A stretch of 44,530 nucleotides of DNA, from the NCBI RefSeq assembly GCF_002735695.1, contig NZ_PDZH01000025.1, positions 1-44,530 of the forward strand. Direction: 5' to 3'. The position numbers were made by a program, and so were the translations under genes. The first letter of the stretch is position 1. Every line of letters starts with the position of its first letter. This document shows positions 18,191 through 25,886 of this stretch, one piece after another. A model generated the notes under the pieces. That model saw only the letters and a list, made by a program, of their open reading frames with translations. It made no database searches and was not told the DNA's origin. The DNA comes from Chitinimonas sp. BJB300. Its GTDB lineage: Bacteria > Pseudomonadota > Gammaproteobacteria > Burkholderiales > Chitinimonadaceae.

Positions 18191-18915
18191 AAACGACTCC
18201 TGCAAAGGCAATGACTTGAAAGACCGCAGATGCTAGCAAGCACTATCAGGCGTCGATACTGTCCTTCAGTACAGGCGGTTACGTCGCCCACGTCATCAAG
18301 CCTGTATTCAATCTGGATATAATTTATGTCTAAATAAGTAGTTATAAACAGGTTGCCATTGCAGATTGACCACACTTGGTTTTCTATTAAGGGGGTAAAT
18401 ATCAATTACATTGATTCTGTTTAATTCAGAATAATCAAATACCTACGCCAATATTGAATAGTGACTGCCACCAACCAACCATGATTTCCATAAATTGCTG
18501 CTCCCACCAGCTATTATTCCGACGGCATTGAAAATACTCCCGTTGGGCAAGCTGTTTCGCTCAAATTTAAACCACTAACTAACTTCATTAATACGGGAAA
18601 TCCCCCTGCTTATGAGTGTGCGCAATTCGCTACGCAGCGCGCTGACCATCAGGGTGGCCGATACGCTCAGATCAGATTTCTATCTAAACCTCATCACGAA
18701 TTTGCATTCATTGAATACAAACGCTTCGTCATATAAAAGAAACTGCTGCTTCTCATTGCAGGCTGACTACCTACAGGCGGGAAATGCATTTAACTTGGAA
18801 TGTCATGTGAGCAGCAAACAAAGGGCAAATGGGTCTTCCCCAGCCACGTCATCATCCTTGCCGAACAAAGTAGTTGACGCAAAAAAAAACGTCGATATAA
18901 TGCGCGGCTCCTTTC
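18191..18915. other. Intergenic region adhesin / tRNA-Lys
   Basis: These 725 bp are AT-rich compared with the flanks, especially 18300-18600, and should include the promoter and regulatory region of the adhesin gene (minus strand). I could not assign a convincing promoter for it. A plus-strand frame of 113 codons at 18612 runs into the tRNA and is not credible as a gene. The end of the stretch holds the tRNA promoter (18874-18901). Confidence 0.5.
18874..18901 (+). promoter_or_regulatory. Sigma-70 promoter of the tRNA-Lys genes
   Basis: TTGACG (18874-18879) and TATAAT (18896-18901) are separated by 16 bp containing an A9 run. The first tRNA begins 14 bp after the -10 box, so the transcript would start just ahead of it. 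Confidence 0.88.
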
Positions 18916-18991
18916 GGGTCGTTAGCTCAGTTGGTAGAGCAGCGGACTTTTAATCCGTTGGTCGCAGGTTCGAGTCCCGCACGACCCACCA
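18916..18991 (+). tRNA. tRNA-Lys (anticodon TTT)
   Basis: This 76-nt gene includes an encoded CCA. The acceptor arms GGGTCGT and ACGACCC pair perfectly, the T-arm is GGTTCGAGTCC, and the anticodon loop CTTTTAA gives anticodon UUU. It is co-transcribed with the second tRNA-Lys 23 bp downstream. Confidence 0.97.
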
Positions 18992-19014
18992 AAGGAACTT
19001 CAGCGGTAAATCTT

Positions 19015-19090
19015 GGGGCGTTAGCTCAGTTGGTAGAGCAGCGGACTCTTAATCCGTAGGTCGTCAGTTCGAATCTGACACGCCCCACCA
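19015..19090 (+). tRNA. tRNA-Lys (anticodon CTT)
   Basis: This 76-nt gene includes an encoded CCA. The acceptor arms GGGGCGT and ACGCCCC pair perfectly. The anticodon loop CTCTTAA gives anticodon CUU, which reads AAG. It is strongly similar to the preceding gene through the D-arm and anticodon arm, a sign of duplication. It lies at the edge of the gene-poor region carrying the double-glycine peptide genes. Confidence 0.96.
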
Positions 19091-19097
19091 AGTATCT

Positions 19098-19135
19098 ACG
19101 CGGCTCCCAGCTTGTTTTCAGGCTCGGAGCCGCGT
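19098..19135 (+). terminator. Hairpin after the tRNA-Lys pair
   Basis: A perfect 10-bp stem, ACGCGGCTCC (19098-19107) with GGAGCCGCGT (19126-19135), encloses an 18-nt loop. The T-tract after it is short (TTCTAT), so it may act as a terminator or as a processing boundary of the tRNA transcript. Confidence 0.65.
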
Positions 19136-19766
19136 TCTATAAAAACACCCTCTGTTCTACAATTATTCCGCTGCTGTGCTTTTATCTACGTCAGAACATA
19201 GATACTGGGGCCGTTGTCCCCGCCTCGGTTACAGACAAGTAGCAGCCTTCACACGCCAGTCTCGATACTGAAGGCTGACGCCTTTCGGGCCTTATCAAGC
19301 CAGTAATCAGAACAATTCATAAGTCAGCACTCTGCCGTCGCTGAGTTGTACCTACTGCGCACGGGCTGTCAGTGGCGATTCCTGCCGCAAACCTTCCCCA
19401 AGTAGCAAAGTGTTTATGCCCACTGGGGCAAATTGGGCCTGCAAGACTAGCCTGCTACGTGTGCATAGTCTGTTGGTTGCAGTTTATCGACCGCAGAAAA
19501 TAGGGCTTACAGCTTTATCTTTTGGACGCTCATGAGGAGGATTTGGTCCGAACTTGCCGGAACTCAAATCGTGCCCCAGCTGTCGGAATAGCTCTGCGGG
19601 GAGTATCTGTGTAGCGGCATTGCATAATCACGCGTCATCAGTGGACGCCACCAAGGACGTCGATACGGTACTAGGGGATTCGCCAAGTGAAAGACATTGG
19701 CTGCCTTACCTACACTTGTCTCCCGCCAATACAGTGTATTGGCACAGCTAAACGGTGGGAGATGTC
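19136..19766 (+). other. Upstream region A of the first double-glycine peptide gene
   Basis: No credible protein gene is visible in these 630 bp. Its last ~290 bp are homologous to region B (20187-20466) ahead of the second peptide gene. A box at 19475-19550 (GCAGTTTATCGACC...) matches 20187-20262 at roughly 70%, and a hairpin at 19725-19743 matches the one at 20409-20430. The spacing from box to peptide start is also conserved (about 230 bp in both). Confidence 0.6.
19725..19743 (+). promoter_or_regulatory. Hairpin upstream of peptide gene 1
   Basis: GCCAATAC (19725-19732) pairs with GTATTGGC (19736-19743) around AGT. It ends 23 nt before the peptide start codon. The equivalent hairpin in front of peptide gene 2 keeps the pairing with changed bases (see findings). 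There is no T-tract, so it is unlikely to be a terminator; a 5'-UTR control role is inference. Confidence 0.55.
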
Positions 19767-19946
19767 ATGCATGAACTGAATCTATCTGAACGAGAGCAAG
19801 TAAGCGGAGGAAAATCCACTGGCACCATATTTTGCTCGATCTACAGATGTAGGGTTGTAAATACCAAGCGAAATGGCGCTATGGCGCAGTCAGGCAGTTC
19901 ATCAAAACCAGGACAGGAAACCCGCCCCCTAAAAATTCCTGTTTAG
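19767..19946 (+). CDS. Double-glycine leader peptide 1 (microcin-like precursor)
   Basis: The 59-residue product begins MHELNLSEREQVSGG, a 15-residue leader of the double-glycine type; microcin V has MRTLTLNELDSVSGG, with the same length and the same V-S-G-G end. The predicted core (44 residues) starts KSTGTIFCSIYRC, is strongly cationic and has two cysteines five residues apart that could form a disulfide. Such leaders direct export by an ABC transporter and are cut after GG. The ATG at 19767 has GGGAG at 19757-19761; an in-frame GTG at 19755 would spoil the leader. I recognise no homolog of the core. The function (bacteriocin, signal or other) is not known. Confidence 0.72.
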   Translation: MHELNLSEREQVSGGKSTGTIFCSIYRCRVVNTKRNGAMAQSGSSSKPGQETRPLKIPV

Positions 19947-20466
19947 AACCTAACCATCGCGGCCACTTCTCGCTCTAGCGCGCTCGCGTCGCCTATCTGT
20001 TCCAATACCGCCAAACGCCGCCAGCCAGGTCTTTGCTTTCACATAGATTTCTATATTTAAGCTTAGCGACTTCACTGAGGAGAGCCTGATTGGCTGCGTC
20101 CGTTGCGGCGCGCAATTCACGCTGATTTACGTGTCTCAATCCTGCTGGCTGCCGCGGCGATAAGGGCCTCACGTCCTTCTACGGGGCGGCAGCTTATCAA
20201 CAGTCGAGAATAAGACTTGCAGCCTTAGTTTCTGGTCACGCATGAAGGATTTCTTGGGGGACTAGGGAAATTCCCACCATGCCTCATAAAAGCTAATAGA
20301 TCCGCAGGTGGCGCTTGCATGGGCGCTAGTCACAACAGGATGGCTTACAGCGTATCGGGACAGATGCCCCATTGAAGCTCTCAATTTGCCGCACCTACAC
20401 TCACGCCCCGTCAATAGCACCCTGTTGACGCGGTCTAAACAAGCAGAGCAAACAGAAAGAGATTCA
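19947..20466 (+). other. Upstream region B of the second double-glycine peptide gene
   Basis: These 520 bp contain no convincing gene. From about 20187 onward they are a diverged duplicate of region A (box 20187-20262, hairpin 20409-20430, the shared stretch CCTACACT and the CTAAAC after the hairpin). A longer in-frame start at 20308 (GTG) would give a 124-residue protein, but the DNA homology with non-coding region A and the canonical leader at 20467 argue against it. Confidence 0.6.
20409..20430 (+). promoter_or_regulatory. Hairpin upstream of peptide gene 2
   Basis: CGTCAATAG (20409-20417) pairs with CTGTTGACG (20422-20430) around CACC, with one T-G wobble. It is the positional and sequence counterpart of 19725-19743 and ends 36 nt before the start codon of peptide 2. 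Base pairs differ from the first hairpin in a compensatory way. Confidence 0.55.
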
Positions 20467-20682
20467 ATGCAAGTACTTAACCACCAGGACCTTGAACAAG
20501 TAGGCGGCGGAACGTTTGCTTATGAGAGAGTGATGAGCGCATCTTGTGACGAAGTCGTAAAAACCATAGGGCAAACAGAGTTACCCAATGAGCTGAAACA
20601 GTGGGTACTGACAGACATAACGCAAAAGCTCAATCTTTCTTGTCCCCAAGCTACTTTCACTGTAACTAATTCCGCAGCTTAA
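20467..20682 (+). CDS. Double-glycine leader peptide 2
   Basis: The 71-residue product begins MQVLNHQDLEQVGGG, again a 15-residue double-glycine leader; L4, N5 and V12 align with peptide 1. The predicted core of 56 residues begins TFAYERVMSASCDEV (or with one extra glycine) and has two cysteines (C27, C59) and a predicted amphipathic middle (ELKQWVLTDITQKL). Core sequences of the three peptides are not similar, so only leader and context unite them. The start has a weak ribosome-binding site (AGAAAGAG). The next peptide gene follows after 39 bp, so both may share one transcript. Function unknown. Confidence 0.7.
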   Translation: MQVLNHQDLEQVGGGTFAYERVMSASCDEVVKTIGQTELPNELKQWVLTDITQKLNLSCPQATFTVTNSAA

Positions 20683-20721
20683 ATAAGTCGCAGCGGCAGA
20701 AATCGTATTTAGGAGCGCAAA

Positions 20722-20892
20722 ATGCAAGAACTAGACTTGATGGACATTGATTATGTTTCCGGTGGCATGTTCAGCGATACCGGATTCGGTGCAGCCGATG
20801 GCTTTCCACTGATGGATTTGTCTTTCACTACTTCAGAATGGGACATTGCTGCCTTTCCTAACGCCACGATCGCCTGTACCCATGCATGGTGA
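20722..20892 (+). CDS. Double-glycine leader peptide 3
   Basis: This 56-residue peptide gene has a good ribosome-binding site, AGGAG (20711-20715), 6 nt before its ATG. The leader MQELDLMDIDYVSGG is 15 residues long and ends V-S-G-G exactly as in microcin V. The 41-residue core (MFSDTGFGAADGFPL... to ...ACTHAW) is acidic, rich in phenylalanine and glycine and has one cysteine near the C-terminus. No homolog is recognised. It lies 39 bp after peptide 2 and is followed by a terminator at 21091. The three peptides have very different cores: cationic, near neutral and acidic. Confidence 0.72.
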   Translation: MQELDLMDIDYVSGGMFSDTGFGAADGFPLMDLSFTTSEWDIAAFPNATIACTHAW

Positions 20893-21188
20893 TCACGCAA
20901 CATAAATGCATACACCCGTACCCTCGGTAAAGATGCAGGCTTCAGTATGTTGTTGCCATCTCAAGCTTGCCCTCGGTGCTGTGTTTCGCGTTTGGGCCCA
21001 CTTCCAACGTAGGGACCACAATAGCACTATGTATTTGGGTAGGCACACCGGTTAAGTTCATCGTACTTTGACGAAAAACTGACCTACGATGGCGGTCAAC
21101 TGGTTACCTTGCTTCAAACCAGTTAGCCGCCTTTTAAATTGTTAACTGCCCAGGGTCTGTTGATGTTTCACTGCACCATAACCGGCTA
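20893..21188. other. Convergent intergenic region with terminator
   Basis: These 296 bp lie between the peptide genes (plus) and the efflux operon (minus). They contain the terminator at 21091-21137 and no further double-glycine leader in any plus-strand frame that I could find. No immunity-type membrane protein is visible. Confidence 0.5.
21091..21137 (+). terminator. Terminator after the peptide genes
   Basis: GGCGG...AACTGGTT (21091-21105) pairs with AACCAGTT...GCCGCC (21117-21131) across a 2-nt imperfection, followed by TTTT. It fits an intrinsic terminator for the peptide transcript; a minus-strand role is less likely because of its weak T-tract there. Confidence 0.75.
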
Positions 21189-22547
21189 TCAATCCTGCGG
21201 TGCGCCCCCCACGGCCTTGAATAACTCTGCCAGATTTTTGAACTGGTCCAAATGATGCGTCAGCAATGTCTGCTCGGCTTGTCGCCGTTTGGCTTGCGCT
21301 TCCAAGACGGTTTTCAGCTCTGTATCCCCTGCTTTGTAACGACTCAACGCCAGAGTTTGATCAAGTCTGGCCAGTGTCACTATCTGTTCCCCTGCATCGG
21401 TATCGCGCTGTAGTTGTTGCCGACTCTGCAGGCTGTCATCCACTTCAACCAAGGCTTGGTAAAGCTGGCTGCGGAAATCCACCTCGGCTAGTTGATAGGA
21501 TGCGCGTTGCTTGGCGACTTCAAGCTTGCGTTTATTTAACTCCAGGAAAGGCAGGCTTAGTGAAGCACCCAATGTAGCGACAGGATTTTGGAACAATCTG
21601 GAAAGCACGGTACTTGTCGTGCCCAGCTCCCCCGTCAGCGACATAGTTGGATAAAAACTGGCGCGCGCAACGTCTATTCCAGCCAACTCTGCTTTTAAAC
21701 GTGCTTCTTTCGCCATGACATCGGGACGGCGCGACAAAATCTCCGCCGGCAACCCCGCGCTGATGGAGGGAAACACAGGCTGTAAGGACAATGGCAGAAC
21801 TTGCAGCTGAAGCGAACCGACAGGTCTATCAAGCAGCAATGCCAACTTATTACGCTGCGTCGTAATCTTTGTCGATACTTGCCGCAGGGTTTTCTCAGCA
21901 TTCAATAGCGCCAGCTCAGCCTGCACCACATCACTACGGCTGGCCTCACCATATTGCAGGCGGCTTTGGGCCAGGCCTAGCAATTGGCGCTGTTCTTCCA
22001 ACGCCTGTTCAGACATTGACTGCTCTGTAAGCAGTGCGGCGAGTGTCCAGTATTGGGAAGCCGTATCGGCTTCCAACTTCAGCCGGGCCGCTTGTTCGTC
22101 GTAGCGGGTTGCTTCCCAAGTGAGTTGGGACTTTCGCAAGGTGGCATCCACCTTCCCCCAGAGGTCGGCTTCGTAGCTTATGCCAAGCTTGCTACTTGTG
22201 GATTTTGACCCGACACCCTGGTTGTTCAAGGCATAGGTTCTATTGCCAGAAAGGCTGGTGGAAACAACAGGTCCTGCTTTGTTTTCCTCAATCCCGGCAT
22301 CCAGTTCTGCCTGCCGTAGTTTGATTGCAGCCTTGATCACATCCGGATTGCGCAAGCGGGCCTGGGTAATCAGATCGAACAAAACAGGATCATCAAAGCT
22401 TTTCCACCAATCATCCGCACGCTTGGGCAACGACTCATTGGACGTCACCGACCATTGCTCCGGCAGCGCCAATGCCGGACGGTGATAGGGAGAGTTCATG
22501 CATCCGGTAACCAGACCGGCACATAGCAATACATATAGCGACTTCAT
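21189..22547 (-). CDS. Outer membrane efflux lipoprotein (NodT/TolC family)
   Basis: The 452-residue product is a TolC-like trimeric outer membrane channel of the RND/ABC efflux type. The N-terminus MKSLYVLLCAGLVTGC is a lipoprotein signal with lipobox LVTGC, so it is lipid-anchored. Two OEP repeats follow, with PEQW near the start, long alpha-hairpin stretches and the typical GLPAEILSRRPDVMAKEARLKA segment (first part: GLPAEILSRRPDV). The start at 22547 overlaps the macB stop by 4 bp (ATGA); longer frames upstream only translate macB in another frame. It completes a MacA-MacB-OMF tripartite pump, last gene of the operon. Confidence 0.92.
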   Translation of the reverse strand: MKSLYVLLCAGLVTGCMNSPYHRPALALPEQWSVTSNESLPKRADDWWKSFDDPVLFDLITQARLRNPDVIKAAIKLRQAELDAGIEENKAGPVVSTSLSGNRTYALNNQGVGSKSTSSKLGISYEADLWGKVDATLRKSQLTWEATRYDEQAARLKLEADTASQYWTLAALLTEQSMSEQALEEQRQLLGLAQSRLQYGEASRSDVVQAELALLNAEKTLRQVSTKITTQRNKLALLLDRPVGSLQLQVLPLSLQPVFPSISAGLPAEILSRRPDVMAKEARLKAELAGIDVARASFYPTMSLTGELGTTSTVLSRLFQNPVATLGASLSLPFLELNKRKLEVAKQRASYQLAEVDFRSQLYQALVEVDDSLQSRQQLQRDTDAGEQIVTLARLDQTLALSRYKAGDTELKTVLEAQAKRRQAEQTLLTHHLDQFKNLAELFKAVGGAPQD

Positions 22548-24484
22548 TCTCGTGCCAATGCCTCGATAGGGTTGAGCCTTGCGGCATTGCGCGCCGGCAA
22601 GTAGCCAAACAGCACACCAATCAATGTCGAACAGCCGAACGCCAGCAATACAGCCTCTAGGGGCAGGCTCAACCTCAAACTGCTGAAGAATACTGAAACC
22701 AGGGCACAAACCCCTGCCGCCAACAACACCCCTAACAAGCCGCCCACCAGACAAACCAGTACAGCCTCGATCAGGAACTGCTGCATCACATCGCTTTGCC
22801 GTGCGCCTACCGCCACGCGGATACCGATCTCCCGCGTACGCTCTGTCACCGACACCAGCATGATGTTCATCACACCAATTCCCCCAACAAGCAGGGAAAT
22901 CACCGCAATGAGCGTCAGCAACAACGCCAACATGCGGATTGAGCGTTCCATCGACTTCAATATCTTGTCCATGTTGTACGTCATGAAGTCCTTCGTGCCA
23001 TGGCGTTTTGTCAGCAGCTCAATAATCGCTTGCTCTGCCAGCGCTGGAGACTGCCCTTCTTTAATCCGGACGGTAATACCATCAAAGTGATTGCGCCCCA
23101 GCAATCTGCTACCTGTAGCTGTATAGGGTGCCCACACTTGTAGTTGGTTGCCAGGACGCCCCCGCTCCTGCTCAGCCACACCAATGACATGGGCCGGCAT
23201 AGTATCGACCAGTACAATGCGGCCTATCGGATCTGTATCGCCAAACAGCTTGCGTCGCGTGTTGTCGTCGATCACCAACACCGGACGCCGCTCGCGGACG
23301 TCCTCGGCATTGAATAGGCGTCCCTGTGCCAGTTTGAGGCCACGTACCTGGAAGAACTGTTCACCCACGCTCTGCAAAGTGGCATTGACGTCCACGTTTC
23401 CGGCTCGAAGCCGCAAAGTGAGAAAGGTACTGGGTGTAACGCTATCTACATAGGATTCCGCAGCCAGTGCAGCCAAGTCTCCCTGGCTTAAGCTTTGAAT
23501 GCTTGCAGCCGTGTCATCGCCAAAGTCACGGCCCCTGTAGATATCGATGGTAGTGGTGCCGATGGACCGGAAACTGTCCATCACATAATTACGTGCACCT
23601 TCTCCAAGCGCGACGATAGTCACCACTGCGGCAATACCGATGACAATGCCGAGCATAGTCAATGCACTGCGCAGACGGTTAGCCAGCATGGCGCGCAATG
23701 CCATCGCGAATGCTTCGCTGAATCGTCCCCACCAAGCAAAGGCAGGGCGTTCTACCGGCGTAGTCCGCTTCTCTGCGGTATCTAATCTGCTTTCTTCCGC
23801 CCGCCGTGAATCGCTGAGTATTCGCCCATCCTGAATCTCCACCGTGCGTGGTACCTGTGCAGCAATACCCGGATCATGCGTGACGATAATGATGGTGTGC
23901 CCCGCAGCATTCAATTCCTTGAGAATTGCCATCACCTCGCGGCCGCTTTGGCGATCCAACGCACCGGTGGGTTCATCCGCCAGGATCACCTCTCCACCAT
24001 TGATCAATGCACGTGCGATGGATACGCGCTGCTGCTGCCCACCAGAGAGCTGGCTAGGTCTATACACATGCTTGTCACTCAGGCCCAATCGTTCGAGCAA
24101 CGCATTGGCACGCAGCGTACGTTCTTCTTTTTTATCCCCAGCATAGATAGCGGGCATGATCACGTTGCCCTGGGCACTCAGATTGGGCAATAGGTGATAG
24201 CGTTGAAAGATAAAACCAAAATGTTCTCGTCTCAGCTTCGCCAACGCATCACTGTCCAGAACGCTGACATCCTGACCCGCAACCCGGTATTGTCCTGATG
24301 TCGGTGAATCCAGACACCCAAGAATATTCATCAAGGTGGATTTGCCCGAGCCGGAAACCCCCATGATGGCGAGCATTTCGCCATGCTCTACGGTCAGATT
24401 GATATCATCCAGTACCGTGACTTCACCGCCACCAGAAGGAAAACGGCGGCAGACATGGGACAACTGTAAGAGTGGCGTAGTCAT
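22544..24484 (-). CDS. macB: MacB-type ABC transporter (ATPase-permease)
   Basis: The 646-residue protein has an N-terminal ABC domain and a C-terminal FtsX-like permease. The Walker A motif is GVSGSGKST (42-50), the signature LSGGQQQR (146-153) and Walker B VILADEPTGALD (166-177). A first membrane helix at about 270-293 is followed by a ~230-residue periplasmic MacB core domain, and three more helices end the protein. MacB works by mechanotransmission and drives periplasmic substrates, such as peptides, enterotoxin or macrolides, through an outer membrane channel. There is no C39 peptidase domain, so it would not itself cut double-glycine leaders. It is coupled to macA (TGATG, 1-bp overlap) and to the OMF gene. 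Confidence 0.95.
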   Translation of the reverse strand: MTTPLLQLSHVCRRFPSGGGEVTVLDDINLTVEHGEMLAIMGVSGSGKSTLMNILGCLDSPTSGQYRVAGQDVSVLDSDALAKLRREHFGFIFQRYHLLPNLSAQGNVIMPAIYAGDKKEERTLRANALLERLGLSDKHVYRPSQLSGGQQQRVSIARALINGGEVILADEPTGALDRQSGREVMAILKELNAAGHTIIIVTHDPGIAAQVPRTVEIQDGRILSDSRRAEESRLDTAEKRTTPVERPAFAWWGRFSEAFAMALRAMLANRLRSALTMLGIVIGIAAVVTIVALGEGARNYVMDSFRSIGTTTIDIYRGRDFGDDTAASIQSLSQGDLAALAAESYVDSVTPSTFLTLRLRAGNVDVNATLQSVGEQFFQVRGLKLAQGRLFNAEDVRERRPVLVIDDNTRRKLFGDTDPIGRIVLVDTMPAHVIGVAEQERGRPGNQLQVWAPYTATGSRLLGRNHFDGITVRIKEGQSPALAEQAIIELLTKRHGTKDFMTYNMDKILKSMERSIRMLALLLTLIAVISLLVGGIGVMNIMLVSVTERTREIGIRVAVGARQSDVMQQFLIEAVLVCLVGGLLGVLLAAGVCALVSVFFSSLRLSLPLEAVLLAFGCSTLIGVLFGYLPARNAARLNPIEALARE

Positions 24485-25623
24485 CAGAAGCCTACCGAAC
24501 CCGAACCATCCTCGCCCGGCTTATGGCTGACACGTGTAACCACCTGCTCCCCAAGCCTCAGGCCTTCGAGTACCTCAGCACGTGTTGCGGTCTTTAAACC
24601 AATACGTACCTGCCGGGTATCAAGCTGTCCATCCGCTTTGCGCACCTGTACCGGATATCGTCCATCCTTTTCCACAGGGCCAAGCACAGATAGCGGGATA
24701 GCCAACACTTGACGGGCTTCGCGTTCCAAGATGCCTACCTGTGCCGTCATGTCCACCCGCAAATGCTGGTCCAGATTGGGGACATCAAACAGCGTGTTAT
24801 AAAACATGGCATTGTTGATTTTCTCGGGCTTGGGCTCAATGCTGCGTACCTGCCCCTTGATACGCTTTTCAGTGTCGCCCAGCAGGGTGAAATAGGCTTC
24901 CATACCGGGTTTTACACGGATGATGTCGGCTTCGGACACTTGGGCGCGCACCCGGATGGTTGAAAGATCTGCCAGCTTGAGGATGACCGGCGCCTGCTGC
25001 GCAGCGATGATCGTTTGCCCCTCCTGGGTTTCAATGCTGAGCACTTCGCCATCCATGGGCGCGAGAATGCGGGTAAAGCCCAAATCTATCTTTGCTTTAT
25101 CTCGTTCGGATTGCGCCCTTCGGATTTGCGCTTCCAGGCCGAGCAGTGTCGCTTGCTGCTTCTTGACCTCTGCCAAGGCGGCTTCCAGCGATTTTTGCGT
25201 TGTGGATTCATCGCGCATCATCGCCTGTTGACGTGTCAGCTCCTGCTTGGCCTGTTGCAAGCCTGCCCGCGTAACGTCACGCTGCGCCAATTGATAATCC
25301 AGATTAGCCTGTGTACCTTTGAGCCCGTTCTGTGCGTGCTCCGGATCGATCTCCGCAAGCAGTTGGCCTTTTTTCACGGTACTGCCAGCTTCGACATATA
25401 ACTTCTTAAGCTGGCCATTTACCTGGGCACCCACGTCCACCTGTTTGATGGCTTTCAATACCCCACTCGCCAGCACCTCCTGCTTCAAGTCTTCTTTTGT
25501 AACAGGGGTTGTCAGATGCTGGGGCGGTTCAGACCTACCAAAGAAAACCTTCCAGCCCAAAAATCCCAGCGCCACCACAATGGGCAAATAGATAAAAACT
25601 CGCTTGCGATTGGCAAATTTCAT
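24484..25623 (-). CDS. macA: MacA-type periplasmic adaptor (membrane fusion protein)
   Basis: The 379-residue protein has an N-terminal membrane anchor (about 9-28), a lipoyl half-motif (VGAQVNGQLKKLYVEAGSTV), a coiled-coil hairpin (about 100-180, e.g. QQAKQELTRQQAMMRDESTTQ begins the second half), the second lipoyl half (FTRILAPMDGEVLSI) and beta-barrel plus membrane-proximal domains. It links MacB to the outer membrane factor and stimulates the ATPase. It is the first gene of the operon; the promoter should lie in 25624-25730, which I could not resolve. Whether its cargo is the three small peptides transcribed towards it is open. Confidence 0.94.
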   Translation of the reverse strand: MKFANRKRVFIYLPIVVALGFLGWKVFFGRSEPPQHLTTPVTKEDLKQEVLASGVLKAIKQVDVGAQVNGQLKKLYVEAGSTVKKGQLLAEIDPEHAQNGLKGTQANLDYQLAQRDVTRAGLQQAKQELTRQQAMMRDESTTQKSLEAALAEVKKQQATLLGLEAQIRRAQSERDKAKIDLGFTRILAPMDGEVLSIETQEGQTIIAAQQAPVILKLADLSTIRVRAQVSEADIIRVKPGMEAYFTLLGDTEKRIKGQVRSIEPKPEKINNAMFYNTLFDVPNLDQHLRVDMTAQVGILEREARQVLAIPLSVLGPVEKDGRYPVQVRKADGQLDTRQVRIGLKTATRAEVLEGLRLGEQVVTRVSHKPGEDGSGSVGF

Positions 25624-25730
25624 TTAACTCAAGCCGTTTTAAGCAAATGAATTTTGTCGTAAGCAATGCTAAATAGTTGCAAGAAGTAAGGGATTTGGAA
25701 GGGGACAGGCCTTATATATCGTCAGGGTAA

Positions 25731-25877
25731 ACAGGTCTGAATCCAGCCTGGGCAGCGTTAAGCCGCCACTTGGTGAATATTGCCGCCAACAATCAGTCTT
25801 ACCGCGAACGCACCTGGGGCCTTTCGCTTTTTGGCATTGACCAATCCAAGCAAAGACTCAGGCTGCGCTTCTATTAA
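25731..25877 (+). pseudogene. Possible 3' remnant of a truncated gene
   Basis: After an in-frame TAA at 25728, an open frame of 48 codons without a start reads ...NPAWAALSRHLVNIAANNQ...ERTWGLSLFGIDQSK... and ends RLRFY-stop. Its composition looks protein-like and the last residue is aromatic, as in many outer membrane proteins. I do not recognise the family. The sequence just before it, TAAACAGGTCTGA, resembles the right terminus of the dispersed repeats, which would fit a gene cut by such an element. This is a weak call. Confidence 0.3.
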
Positions 25878-25886
25878 AGAAGCGCG

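Noticed and set aside
18612-18953. 113-codon frame running into tRNA-Lys
   Set aside because: It crosses the tRNA promoter and tRNA gene, and its composition is not protein-like.
19475-19600. Very short frames after AGGAGG near 19535 (start ATG 19532 or TTG 19543)
   Set aside because: They end after about 20 codons and the frame is not kept in the duplicated region B.
19725-20430. Hairpins at 19725 and 20409 as integron attC sites
   Set aside because: They lack the paired core motifs of attC, have small loops with no bulged bases and there is no integrase in the window.
20308-20682. Longer version (124 residues) of peptide 2
   Set aside because: The extra N-terminus is encoded by DNA homologous to the non-coding region before peptide 1, and it would bury the canonical 15-residue leader.
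22548-22754. Longer start of the outer membrane factor gene
   Set aside because: The added 69 residues only translate macB in another frame and would hide the lipoprotein signal MKSLYVLLCAGLVTGC.
21189-25623. MacAB-OMF as the exporter of the giant adhesin
   Set aside because: RTX adhesins with C-terminal signals use LapBCE-type type I transporters; MacB has a different architecture and takes periplasmic substrates.
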